Assembly: GCA_949130485.1 (NCBI GenBank)
Contig: OX422185.1
Coordinates: forward strand, 5,350,928-5,414,927
Direction of reading: 5' to 3'
DNA from: Agelas oroides
Taxonomy: Eukaryota > Porifera > Demospongiae > Agelasida > Agelasidae
DNA length: 64,000 bases
Part shown: positions 23,063 to 45,452 of the stretch, piece after piece
How the letters are laid out: the number at the start of each line of letters is the position of its first letter
Numbering within the stretch: position 1 is the first letter of the stretch
Position numbers and translations under genes: made by a program
Notes under the pieces: model-generated
The model's database searches: none
Told to the model about the DNA's origin: nothing
Seen by the model: the letters and a program-made list of their open reading frames with translations, nothing else

Positions 23063-23743
23063 ATGAAGAGCATTTGCTATTTTGCCACGTGCACATTGCT
23101 ACTGGTTGCATTCGTCACAGAAAGTTGGTGTGCTCGTTTTACGCCTATTCTATCTAACACGAGAAACAAGCCCAGTCGTCTTCCTCGACAACCTACCAGA
23201 CAAGAGTGTCAGGCTTTCCAAATCAGTTTTATTGCTGGTCTACAGTCTGCAAATGAGGAATGTCGCAGCTCAATTTTTTCAGTAACTGGTCTCTTGCTTG
23301 AATTCCAAAATGTAACTGCTTTAGAAATGGCTGCAGCAGCAGTATGCATTCCTGCATGCCAGTCTTTTTATGACCTCCAAGTATTATGCATTGGACAGGA
23401 GGAAGCTGACAATCGTACCACCTTTTATTGTGGACGAAATTCTCAAGGACAGGCGTGTTATGAAGCATTTCAGTCCAATAATGGTGTTCGAGTATCTTCT
23501 GCATGCAGCGGTAATTGTACAGGCTCTTGTGCTGCAGAATTGCAAACCCTTATCTCTGATGTTGGCTGTTGTGTTCGTTCATTTGCATACACCTTCCTAA
23601 TGGCCGACTCTTTATTTAGTACCTGTGGGATCACCATGCCTGATTTTTGTCCACATTCTTTCAACAGTGCAATCACAACAGCAGCTGCCTACACTACCAT
23701 ATTCACAACCTTTATTGCCACTTTCATATTATTAATGTATTAA
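23063..23743 (+). CDS. Small secreted, cysteine-rich, probably GPI-anchored protein
   Basis: A single exon of 226 codons. I chose ATG 23063 because the upstream GTG at 23048 overlaps a splice acceptor (ATGCAG). The N-terminus MKSICYFATCTLLLVAFVTE is a signal peptide, cut perhaps after ESWCA. The ectodomain carries about 17 cysteines in pairs (VCIPACQSFYD, CSGNCTGSC, VGCC) and N-glycosylation sequons (NVT, NRT, NCT). The C-terminus has a hydrophobic tail (TTIFTTFIATFILLMY) with no charged end, as for GPI-anchor signals. No named family recognised; extracellular on the cell surface is inferred. Confidence 0.75.
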   Translation: MKSICYFATCTLLLVAFVTESWCARFTPILSNTRNKPSRLPRQPTRQECQAFQISFIAGLQSANEECRSSIFSVTGLLLEFQNVTALEMAAAAVCIPACQSFYDLQVLCIGQEEADNRTTFYCGRNSQGQACYEAFQSNNGVRVSSACSGNCTGSCAAELQTLISDVGCCVRSFAYTFLMADSLFSTCGITMPDFCPHSFNSAITTAAAYTTIFTTFIATFILLMY

Positions 23744-24825
23744 AGAATGTAGCAATGAACTTGTAGTGTACAGTAATAGCAATGAACTGATGTTGATTTT
23801 TGTATATCGCACAGAAAGTTTCACTAAGTCACTACTGTGTATAGGCAAGTTGGTTTTCCCTCACATAGCATTATAATTATAAAATACGTAAGTGAATTAA
23901 CACAGAGTGGGCGACATTCATCAGCATGGTTGTGTTACCATAGTAACCAAGGCTATGACATTGCAGTGAATGAGAAAGTAGTGTTTTCAGCTGTCTAATG
24001 ATAGTTACTACATAAGTACTCCTATGAACTGCTAATGTGTTCAGCCATACCATCTATAGCCAAATTTAAGTAGCTATTTAAGCATACATGCATGTTCATT
24101 GGTAAACTATATTTCAATGATACTTCTCTGCTAGGTATGAAGCAGTTTGGCTAATCTAATGTTTCCATAAATGGAGTACAAAACGATAAGTGAAAGATTT
24201 CAAACTGCAACAGTCCTATATACAAATGCATGTAAAATTTGACAGATTAAAATTATTAACTATAGCACTTTATTTTGCTTGGTAAAATGATGTATTTACC
24301 AGGAAATATGATGCCTCCTAACTAAAGTGCTCACAATCAAAATTGACCATATTAGCTAGCTAGTCTGTCACTGAAGAATTTAATTACTGAGTGATAATTT
24401 TAGCCATGGGAATTTAATTACTGACTGATAATTTTAGCCATGGGTCAGGGGTATATGGGTTTCTACTTTGCAAGACATGACTTGTGTAGGAAGGTACTGG
24501 GATCCTGCATGTGGACTTTCTTTCTCTCCCTCAAAATCTTACATCAAACTAATAGGTTCCAATGATGGGGAGGGAGGGATGACCAATCCTTACCGACCTT
24601 TAACCTCCAATGATATGTATCCACAGTAATGCATGGCTATAAAATATTCCGTAGGACATACCTTCTGGATGTGGGAGTTATTTAATTAGCTGAATCCTTC
24701 CAAGTATGAACCACACCCCAATAAAAGAATGCATGGTTGTATTAAATCTTTTACACAGGTTATCACATTCAAATCAAATTAGAAGTAGCAATCGTTGCTT
24801 GATCTAACATGTCAAGGTTTTTCTC
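23744..24825. other. Intergenic, with one 34-bp tandem duplication
   Basis: AT-rich, no gene seen. A 34-base unit starting AATTTAATTACTGA is duplicated in tandem at 24377-24410 and 24411-24444 with one mismatch. Confidence 0.6.
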
Positions 24826-25262
24826 CTATAGTTCATGACAATCCACACATCCATGTTGCTCTGCAGACTTGTCGACAAGTGACATTTCGATGTTATCAGC
24901 AATAACATTCAAGTGTGAATCCCGCAGGCATTTTACAAATGTCTGCCAAGTAACAGGCTTTCTACCCCTCCCCTGTAGCCAATGCTGCAGGATATGAAGT
25001 GTAATGCGAAGTGGATCACCGTGATTATAATTTTCAATGGCTCTCAGAGTATAACCATAATTGTCCTCCAGGAGAAAAGTTCCAAACAATACATAACGGG
25101 TTCCAATCTCTGCTGCAATGTCAATGAATCCATTCTTCCCAGGGAAGTTCAGCAAGAAAGGAAGGTTGGGACCATCTTTCACATTACTCTTCCGAATATA
25201 ACGTCTAAAATCATTATCTTCTTTAATCCTTGTTGCAATGTTCTCATGTCTGGGAGAATAGC
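24826..25262 (-). CDS. Last exon of a death-domain protein
   Basis: The exon opens after acceptor TTATCCACAG (AG at 25264-25263, phase 1) and ends at a TAG (24828-24826). It encodes GPNLPFLLNFPGKNG, then FGTFLLEDNYG and HILQHWLQGRGRKPVTWQTF followed by LRDSHLNVIADNIEMSL. It is the same module as in the last exon of the large gene at 45.45-46.10 kb (LEDDMG... GRGKHPVTW... LAGEIEA), a DD variant with a Trp in helix 4. It probably mediates homotypic association. Upstream exon candidate: 31067-31414, with compatible phase. Confidence 0.65.
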
Positions 25263-25289
25263 CTGTGGATAACAAAATGAATGAGATCT

Positions 25290-26985
25290 AGCATAATTAT
25301 TGAAATACTAGATTTTTCAGGAAAGCTACAGCTACAATGTACAGAACGCTATATCAAGTGTGAAGATGACTGCATGGACAAACAGTACATCTGTAGACAG
25401 CTTAGCAACACAAACCAAAACTGCTATGGGAAAGTAGGCTAGTCTCAATTTATCCAAAAGTGTAGCTAGGCTTCCCTGTAAAAGTAGGGTGCTAGTGCAT
25501 ATCATAGGTGGCGGAACCGGGGCACAAGGGGCACGTGCCCCCACAAAGTCTAATGTTGGGGGTCAATTGCCCCCCACAAAACCTTACCTGCATACACATG
25601 CATGATTCAGACATCCGACCAGCAATGTGATCCACGTAGACTTTGCACTGGCTAGCAAGAGAACTCAAGATGAACGAGTATCCTTGTCTTTAGATTCAGA
25701 AGTAGCGGATCCTCCGCTTCTATAACTATAAGCTTATATACAAACCAAAGAAACAGGAAAGGCCTGGGGGCAAGGCTGATACCAGGATCCAATCAACACC
25801 CCCATGACCTACTGCTGTGAAGATGCTCTCGTCAGACTATAAGTAGCAAGTTTTGGTCCAAAAATGGCTTCAGAAGCTATCTCCGAGTATCTAATTAAGA
25901 AAATTCTCTGGGGTAGCATGCCCACAGACCCCCTTAGACGATGCATGCTTACACATGCAGCCATGTGCTCCCCCAATCTCAAGTGCATTTTGCCACTTAT
26001 GCATATATATAATGAACTAATGTATGAAGCAGCAATGTCCAAGAATTAGTACCTGTTTTCCTACTCCCATTTCATCTACTTTGGGTTAGGGGTACCGGTG
26101 CGGCAAATACGGCGGGCATAATATCCGGAATAATTATTGGGCCTTTCGAGCACTAGGGCATAATTTGAGATAATCGGGTGATACACTGGAAACAAACGGA
26201 TGTATTCCGGGCGTTCCCAGAAACTGCCACGAGGTTGTTAAAAATGGAAGTGATGGCAAGTACGAGTGCAAGCAGTAGTCTCAGTGCTGCTTTGATCCAT
26301 TTGATCTTGAGTCTGACATTGATAGTGACACCGAGCTGACCGAGGAGAGTGAAACTACACAAAATAAGACGGTAGTGTTGCTTCTAGATCGGCTAAAATC
26401 ACAATGGCGGCAGACATATCAATGCCAACATAGGCGGCGGAACCGGGGGGGGGGGGGCAGTGGGGGAATTTTCCCCCACAAAATTCAAGGCATAGGGGCA
26501 TAGCCCCCACCATTGTCCATAGTTACGGGAGTGGCATGGCCATCTCTTTATTAGATACCACACACACAAATTGACACTGCAGCAGTCAGGTAGCATTCTC
26601 TAGGCCAACTAATCTCGCGCAGCTAGCCATGGACTTTCAGTACCTGGATTTTGAAACTCAGAAAGTTGGAACAGAACCGCCATTTTCAGCAAAGGCAATC
26701 TGCGATAACATGACAGTCTCCATTTGAGCATCTAAGGAACTAGAATACGCAGAATCATACATGCAAAGAACTGCAGGTAAGACTAAAGATCGTAGTGCTA
26801 CTTTGGGCCAAAAATGGCCTCAGAAGCGACCCTAGACCATCTAATTTTTCCTAGTCGCGTGTGGCACACCCCTTTCACAAAGAGCGGAGGGGGGGCATGC
26901 GACACTACATTCGCTCCCCAATATCAAATGTCTTCCGCCGCCATTGGCCAAGGAATACGAAAAATAATTATCCTCCTTGTTGTCG
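25290..26985. other. Repeat-rich intron or intergenic sequence
   Basis: Two copies of a GGCGGAACCGGGG ... CCCCCACAAAA repeat (about 25505-25585; 26428-26520) and two copies of CCAAAAATGGCTTCAGAAGC-like sequence (25858; 26812). No gene. Confidence 0.5.
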
Positions 26986-26989
26986 TCAG

Positions 26990-28567
26990 ATCCAAAAGGA
27001 GATCTCCTAGCCGACGGGTTAGGGAGTTCGAGGAGGAATCTCAGTCTCGTATTGTCCAATGGTCATCTCTTTTCTGCATGCCGCAAGCAACTCAGCCTGA
27101 AACACGGTATCATTAAGTATTACTCCAAGCATCAAAGGAGTAAGCAATGACTCGAGAGGAAGGAAGCAAGAGAGAAGGACATAGTTGAGAGTTTGAGAAA
27201 GTACGACAAAGAAACCCATACCAGAGGGGAGACCTTGCCTGAACAGCAACAGGTTTACCGTGTGAAGGTGGTTACTGCCTTTCTGAAAGCTGGAGTTCCT
27301 CTAAACAAGATTGAATCATTTAGAAATCTCCTGGAAGAGAATGCCTTCCGACGGCCGTCTACAATCACTGGACTGGACTAGTGGACTGGACTGGTGGACT
27401 GGACTGGTGGACTGACATTAAAAATCATTTTTACGCTCTCTAATGAGACTCACTCGCCTGTAGGGTTGCATGATGCATAATATTACCCCCAAAACAGCAT
27501 TCTTCTTGGACAGACTGACTTTATGCCAAAGCAGTAAATTTTTGATGGCAATAACCACTGTGCATAAGCTGGGCTTCATTTCCAAAAATTGTCAGGGTAG
27601 GAGCAAAAGTGATCTAACGGTTAGTCAAATATTAGAGGGAGCAACATCGTATGTTGTTGGTCCTCACAGGACAACTGACATTTGGTAGTCTAGATGATGC
27701 TTGTACGAAGGAACAAGTATTGCACCGAGCATGCGATCAGATTGCTCACTAGTACATATACACTTGTTACAATGTACAGTATGGTGTAATGACAACTAAA
27801 ACATTTACCAAACTACCAAACCTCATCTGAAGTCTTAGGAACTGAAGTCAGGTTCCAATTGTCTACACTACATCATAGAGGAGAAAGACATTACACACTG
27901 GGTACAAAGACCCTCATGAATACTGTATGGATATACGGTGGACTGGGGTGAGCCTTTCGTGAAAGCTTGCTACCACCTCAAAGGAGATGGTCTACTAGCT
28001 CTGGACTGCTTTGAAACAATTGACCAAGTCATAGCATCAGTGGCCACAGAAAACATACCCAATGTCAGAGCTGTAGCCCAAAATTGACAAGAAAACCTCC
28101 TACACATCTGCTTCATGAACAACGGGTTACTTACACCAGGAGCTGTGTACAAGATGGACTTTAACAATCAGCTTGCTTCCAGCTTGAAGGTCCCTTTGGC
28201 TGTGTTCAAAGACTGTAGGCTTTTTTCGCCTCATAGAGAAACCTACTGCTTCATCGCTGGATTGGGTTTTGACTTGCGAACCCTTTCTGAATGCTGGTAA
28301 ACTTTATGGACTCAAAACTGAACTACCAGCCTACTTAGCAAGAGTTTCTGACCTTGATCAGGAGTTTAATCCACTGGAGTGGTGGAAGTAAAATGCCCCA
28401 GTGCTTCCAAAGGTGGCCCTCAGCTGCAAGGAAAATCCTTTCAGTGCAACCGTCTTCTGCTGTTGCAGAACATGTTTTCTCCTTATTGAAAATGCCGTTT
28501 GGCGAATAACAGGACAGTTCTTTACATGACTATGTGGAAGCATCACTTATGCTTCAGTTCAACAAGT
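26990..28567 (+). pseudogene. hAT-type transposase, dead
   Basis: Pieces in several frames align in hAT transposase order. About 27180-27380: VKVVTAFLKAGVPLNKIESF. About 27945-28085: ACYHLKGDGLLALDCFETI. About 28110-28260: ASSLKVPLAVFKDCRLFSPH. 28415-28567: WPSAARKILSVQPSSAVAEH, VFSLLK, a stop, then QDSSLHDYVEASLMLQFNK. The last block is the hAT C-terminal dimerisation region. Stops and frameshifts break every segment. Terminal inverted repeats were not located. It would lie inside an intron if the flanking DD exons form one gene. Confidence 0.75.
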
Positions 28568-28569
28568 GA

Positions 28570-30810
28570 TAAAATAAAAAATGGAACAAAAACATGATGT
28601 CATTCCCATAGCACTAGCCCCCAGCATGAAGAATCCCTATCTGGATCCATCGAACTATTCAGCCCCGCCCCCAGCATAATCCAGAACAAGTGGCCATCAC
28701 CCCCCCCTCTCCCTCAACGATCCCCACGCATTAGGAGAAGACACAATTTACACAACTATGCGAGCCTTGCCTCAACAAATGGGAGCTACGATGTGCATAG
28801 CAGTGTTGGCGCTCCCCCACCCGATACCCCAACTTCGTTCTTTTGGAATAAGAATAAGGGGAGAGTTTGTCAGGAATAATTGGGTTGTTCTACATGCAAG
28901 CACTGCAGAATAGAAAATGGGTAGATTTGGGAGTATATTAGCCTCACCCCTACTTTGAGCCAAAAAGTGCAATTTCACAGACTCTTATATTTGGGTATCA
29001 AACTCATGTGAAAGTGTCATCCTGTACTATGATTAGCTTTGTCTGTCTGTCTATGTACCAAGATAGCCTCGTACCCAGGCCCCGCCCAGCTTTCCGTCGC
29101 TTGCAGTACGGTAGAGCCTGGGAACGAGGCTAGTACCAAGAGTTGTAGTTGAGTGTATTGTATGTCTATTAGTGCATTTGCATTCAAAGAAACTGATAAA
29201 AAAAGTTTTAAATTAGTAGGCAAAACACCACCTTTTGGCCTATAGCAGGTGAATAGGAGTAGATGAAACAGGAGTAGGTGAACAGGGAATATCCCATGTC
29301 CAGCTTAATTGTTTGGTGTTTGGGTGGTTTATGTACTGTCTCAACAACTCCCAACCTTCTGTCCATTCTCATTGACACTGGTACAGATGTAACTCATACC
29401 TAATGTAACTGATGAATATCAGCTGTGGTCTATCTTCAAAGGCAGATAACCACAACATTCCAACCAACACAAGGACACCAGTTGCACCACAAGTACATGA
29501 CCACATATTTTGATCAGTTTTTTTCGACGGCAATCAACTATGAAAATGAAAAGAACATCTGATCAAAAGGACCAGTGGTAAAGTTACCAAATATGGAATT
29601 CAGATAGCAGCCATTAACGCTTGGAATGCAGAAATAGTTGCTGTTTATTACTGCAGAAGTTGTTCAATATTAGTGCTACCAATCTGAAGGTCATTGTGTT
29701 ACTATCTGAAGGTCAAAGCAGACATTGTGTGTTACTAGCTAGCCCTGGGACAGTGCCAGTTGTGAAGACAAGTGTGTGGACTACCTGATCTGAAGTGCTA
29801 ATTGCGCTGATGTTCTGAGATACAAATTTCCCACTTGACACTTACAACCCTGGCAAACAACCATGTGCACAATATGACACCCAGACTTTTTCAACAGTAT
29901 GAACACACTTCAAAATGTCAACAACACAACTATTAACCCTCTGTACCTGCTTTTGTACCCAAAAGCATTCCTGAAATAAATAATTTTCACAAATTAGTTC
30001 TGTTGTGTATTTTGATGGCATCGCCATGTTCGAAATGCCATATCACCGAACTTTCAATAAGAGTGAGGCTCATATGCACTTCATAGACACCTTCAAAAGC
30101 ATGTGTAAGCACCACCCTTAAAGGAATATGGTGCTTCAATTAAGCGCAGTGATGTGAGCAAACTGCACAATGGAATAATCTTCAATTTCAGTGCACACAT
30201 GTAAAAAAACACCACAAGGCATGGTTGACAAGATGGCACAAGAGGTGCTGCGATAGTATTGCCATGTCATTCCTACTTTGTCTGGGGATTCCATTCTTTG
30301 TTTTCATTTTGAACACTTTTTCCCACTTGTTTAAACAGGGTTTTTTTTTCATGTTTAATGCAATGGCAAAGGAAGGGCTAGTCTCGAACCGAGACCCCCT
30401 TCAAAGAGGAAAAGGGGATCCGGCAAATATAGTAAATCCTCACACCATGGGCTATGGTAAGCCATTGAAGTCGCTTGCTGGGCTTCAGTAAATTGGAGGG
30501 TGTGCTAAGTAGGTCGTACAGGTGTGATGAGTAAAACTAAGTGGTTGTACATGTGGTAAGCACAGGTGAGATAATTGCCAATTGTCACCAGACCCCCCTT
30601 TCTATTTGGAGTTTTGAAGGGAGGTCTGGGGACGAGACTAAGGAAGGCCTAACTAGCATGACTGCTCATATTAAGGGCCTCTTACAAAACAAGAGACATA
30701 CTCTGAGTGAGCTGACAAAGGAAATACAATAATATTATATAGAGATGTACAGTCAAACATGCAACCTTTCAGACACAAGAAGGTATTATTACGGCTAAAA
30801 AAGACATTGA
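28570..30810. other. Intergenic or intronic, repeat fragments
   Basis: Contains one foldback element (29064-29132) and a decayed relative of 6772-7004 at about 30040-30185. 30480-30600 is the reverse complement of about 39545-39640. No gene seen. Confidence 0.5.
29064..29132. mobile_element. 69-bp foldback element with exact 9-bp TSD
   Basis: TAGCCTCGTACCCAGGC at the left pairs with GCCTGGGAACGAGGCTA at the right. GTACCAAGA is exactly repeated at 29055-29063 and 29133-29141. Confidence 0.8.
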
Positions 30811-30882
30811 GATCCAGCCAGGATTCGAACCTGGGTCCTCTGAATTCCGGTCAGATGCTCTTACCAACTAAGCCACTGGAGC
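30811..30882 (-). tRNA. tRNA-like sequence, probably pseudogene or SINE head
   Basis: A 72-base cloverleaf on the minus strand. Acceptor stem 6 of 7 pairs; D arm TGGCTTAGTTGGTAAGAGC; anticodon stem TCTGA/TCAGA perfect with loop CCGGAAT; T arm CCAGG-TTCGAAT-CCTGG perfect. The anticodon would be GGA (Ser), but there is no long variable arm and position 33 is C instead of U. A functional tRNA-Ser is therefore unlikely; a diverged tRNA copy or tRNA-derived SINE is more probable. Confidence 0.5.
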
Positions 30883-31066
30883 TCTGGCATTGGAGCAGAG
30901 GATAGATGGCATTTATCCATTCTCGATTCTCAGGCTGGATCTTTAGGCTAACTCTAACTCTGCATGGTTAGTACCGAGGTACTTTTCAACTCTGCAAATA
31001 AAATACATCTCAAGGTATTATTAGTCATCAGCAGTAATACTTACCTGTAGTGAATTTGAGAGTTAC

Positions 31067-31414
31067 CTGTAGTGGAGACAAGGAGAGAGCACACCTCCTC
31101 AGCCACATCAGCCCTGCCAACTTTCAGTAGCACTTCAACCAGACATTTGTATGTTGCTTAAAATGCAAATCTCTTTTTCCATTGATTGAGAACATACTGA
31201 TTCTTCTCTTGTTGATTGGTGGTGTCATGTGCATCTGCGCTTACTTCCAAATGGGGTGCAACCATTTGCCAGTCGGGTAACCACAGAGCAATCGTTGACA
31301 GGTGAACCTCAGTGCATGGTTCTTCAAGAGCTTCATTGGACACATCCACATGTGACATTAACTCTTGGAGTGTAACTGCAGTACATCTTGAAATGGTACA
31401 CAGTTCACAATCAC
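31067..31414 (-). pseudogene. Death-domain exon with an in-frame stop
   Basis: A phase-1 to phase-1 exon of 348 bases: acceptor TCTTACAG (AG at 31416-31415), donor ACAG|GTAACT (31066-31065). A second donor ACAG|GTAAGT lies 22 bases further on. It encodes a DD: LQELMSHV, HLSTIALWLPDWQMVAPHLE, VLNQWKKRFAF, then TAA, then ATYKCLVEVLLKVGRADVAE. The stop (31160-31158) stands where this module usually has FKATY, so a single Lys-to-stop change is likely. It may be the exon preceding 24826-25262. Whether the gene is dead or the allele is variable cannot be told. Confidence 0.7.
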
Positions 31415-32033
31415 CTGTAAGATGATACAAATTGCAAGGTAAATGTGATCAGGTGGATATGAATTCACAAATCTCTCTGACAACATTGGCTGTCTTTGGC
31501 TTTTCACACTTGGACACAAAGGTTGACCAACCAAATTGTGCTAATTGGTGATAATTGAAGCCGCATAAAAGTGAGAAATCCTGCTGCATGAAAACAGTAA
31601 GCAATGTCCAAATGGGAAAGTTCACATAAATTGAATGGTGAAAATCAACTGTTCCACAAACAGATGCTTGTTAGTCTTGGCTAGGGTTAGGCCATGCAAG
31701 TAGATCTTTGCAGAACACCACCAATACTGTAGTAAACTTTCTTGAAATACTGCTGTCCCCAAACGAAAGTAGTAGTTACATGTACATGCTATATCCAATA
31801 AGGAGGGCACTGCCACAGTCTATTCTGCAAGTTTGCTTCATGGTATGAAGTCTTGTTCCCAGGCCGCATCTTCTGCAATGCACGTACCATTTCCGGCTCG
31901 ACGAAAGTAGTCGAGGTGCGAGATATCATAGATAATATAGGGGAGGGTGTATTATCTAATAAATTTGGAGATATGCGAGAGACGAGTCCGCACTGAGTAT
32001 CATGGGAACATGAATTGAATACAGAATTATAGT

Positions 32034-32746
32034 TAGTGATGTCAGAGTTTCCAAAAGTATGTAAATATTCTTCTACACAGGCCATTTCTCCACAATGTCT
32101 TAATGTATTCACATCAAATTTGATATAGAGGTTCTTTAGAGGCTTGGGTATATTTCCTTGCACAGCTTTGTTAAAAATATCTGCCTCGATCAAAACTACA
32201 CACAATTTTTTGTCACATCTCGCTACTTTTCTGCAAATTGTTGAAGTATTAAGACATTTTGTGATGCTGCTCACAGTTACTTCAATATTCAAGAAAGCAC
32301 AACCAGTTCTGTATACTAGAGTAGTTGTCCAATGGGATGGTACAGGTTTTTGATTGGAACCTTGCTCCAACTTCCCCGGAAATGCAACTATTTATGGCCA
32401 CAAAATGCCGTTTTTTAAGCATTTATCAAGCCTAGTGCAAGGATTATACTAGATAGCTAAAAGCCACAACCTTCATTGGACTGAATAGGTACAGACTATC
32501 CTTCACAGTGAGTTTCGTTCTGATCGGGCTTACAGCGGCTTCCGGAAAGGTAGTGACCGGAATATTGCGCTAAAATGACGTAGAAAAAATTTGGCAAACC
32601 GGTTACAGTTCGAAGACCGTACCGCTTGCTGTATTCACCCAATCTCATTGATATGGGTACCGTTGGACTCGCCATTTTATGCTCTTTTCGAAAATAAAGG
32701 TTGTTGTTATGATAAACGAATTTTGATTTTCACCCCGACATCGCTA
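32034..32746. mobile_element. 713-bp DNA transposon-like element, copy 2
   Basis: Nearly identical to 21014-21726 and of exactly the same length, in the same orientation. TTATAGT flanks it on both sides (32027-32033; 32747-32753), different from copy 1, so it is an independent insertion. It ends about 225 bases before the UBE2K start codon. Confidence 0.85.
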
Positions 32747-32970
32747 TTATAGTAGATAATTTTAGCCTACATAGCTGCCAGAATTACATCTTTACCCAAT
32801 ACAGTATTTTATTACCATGCTGATGCAAATGACATGCTCGTTAATTAACAGCTCCGAAGGGTGTGGCTTGCGTTAAATTAGGTGAAGAAACGGTTAACAT
32901 CTAAAGTTGGCGTAACCCGTATAAGACTGCTAGGGCCGCGTGTGGTAGTCACGTGACGGTGGCTTTAAAA

Positions 32971-44329
<11,359 letters not shown>

Positions 44330-45240
44330 TATGCATCGACACATGAACTATTTTAGACTATTATTATGTTCCTATTAGGTAGCGATTTGTAACATTCATG
44401 CAAAATCTGATGAACTCACATGTAATGATGTTTGTGTGTGCACTGTTGTGGTATTAATAATTTTCTAGGGTTGTGGCAAATTACAACATGCAGGGAACTA
44501 GGGTGTTACAATGTTGAGAGGAAAATTTACAGACCAGGATGTGAGCAGAAATGTGTGTAATATCATGTTATGGTGTAAATCACTCCAGTGTAATACACGT
44601 TATTCCCAGGCCACCATGCATCTCTCGTTCTCAGAACTTTGTAACATTCACGCAAAATCTGATGAACTCACATGTAATGATGTTTGTGTATACACCATTG
44701 TGGTGGTAATAATTTCTAGGGTTGTGGTAAAGTTATGATAGGCAGCTTAGGAAAGTATGTTATACAATACATAATTGCCAAGCACCTTAGCCAAAGCTTA
44801 AGGCTACTATATACTTCCAATATTGTGATAATTTACAACATTGGAAACAAATTACATGAACAGCAAGGAATTGCCACAATGTCAATTACTCCACTGTAAT
44901 AGCCCCTAGGCCCCACCCAGCTTTTTGTTATTAGCTGTTGCATGTACAGTGTACGAAGAGTCAATTGAGGTTTAGCAAAAGTTCGTGATATCAATGTTGA
45001 TATCAGCTTATCAGTGACAAAAGCTCGTGCAAACAGTTAATGCACAATTGTTTTAAGCAAAAATCAACCATTTATGTACAACAATGACAGCTATAGCTAA
45101 TGAGACAGCCAGGGGCCAGCTAGAAGACACACAATAAATTTAGGCACTTGTGGGCCCACACACTGTGCCAGGGGAAAACCTCGGCAAATTAAGCTGAGGA
45201 AAAAACCCACTGATCTGCCTTCTACATACTAGTTACACAA
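44330..45240. repeat. Spacer between UBE2K and the ankyrin gene, duplicated at 58.8-60.2 kb
   Basis: The 3' flank of UBE2K recurs after the second exon 7 (58781 onward). The piece GCACTTGTGGGCCCACACA (45147) recurs at about 60152. Inside, about 95 bases containing GCAAAATCTGATGAACTCAC are repeated (44400-44490; 44650-44740). No gene. Confidence 0.8.
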
Positions 45241-45452
45241 AATAATGCATACACAACAAAACAAAACAGCATTACAACTATGTGCTATATAGAAATTTAA
45301 AAGGGCCACAAATGAGTGGTATACAATACATACATACACAAACAGCAGTCAAACTAATAATGTCTACACCAATACGTACCACTGCAGCAAAACTGCAGCA
45401 ATGAAAATTGAATGTGATAGTGTGAATATAAACAGTATCAGTGTCTATGTCA

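Noticed and set aside
29340-29420. LIDTGTDVT, resembling a retropepsin active site
   Set aside because: Only about ten residues, stop directly after, and no RT, integrase or LTR nearby; likely chance or an unrecognisable relic.
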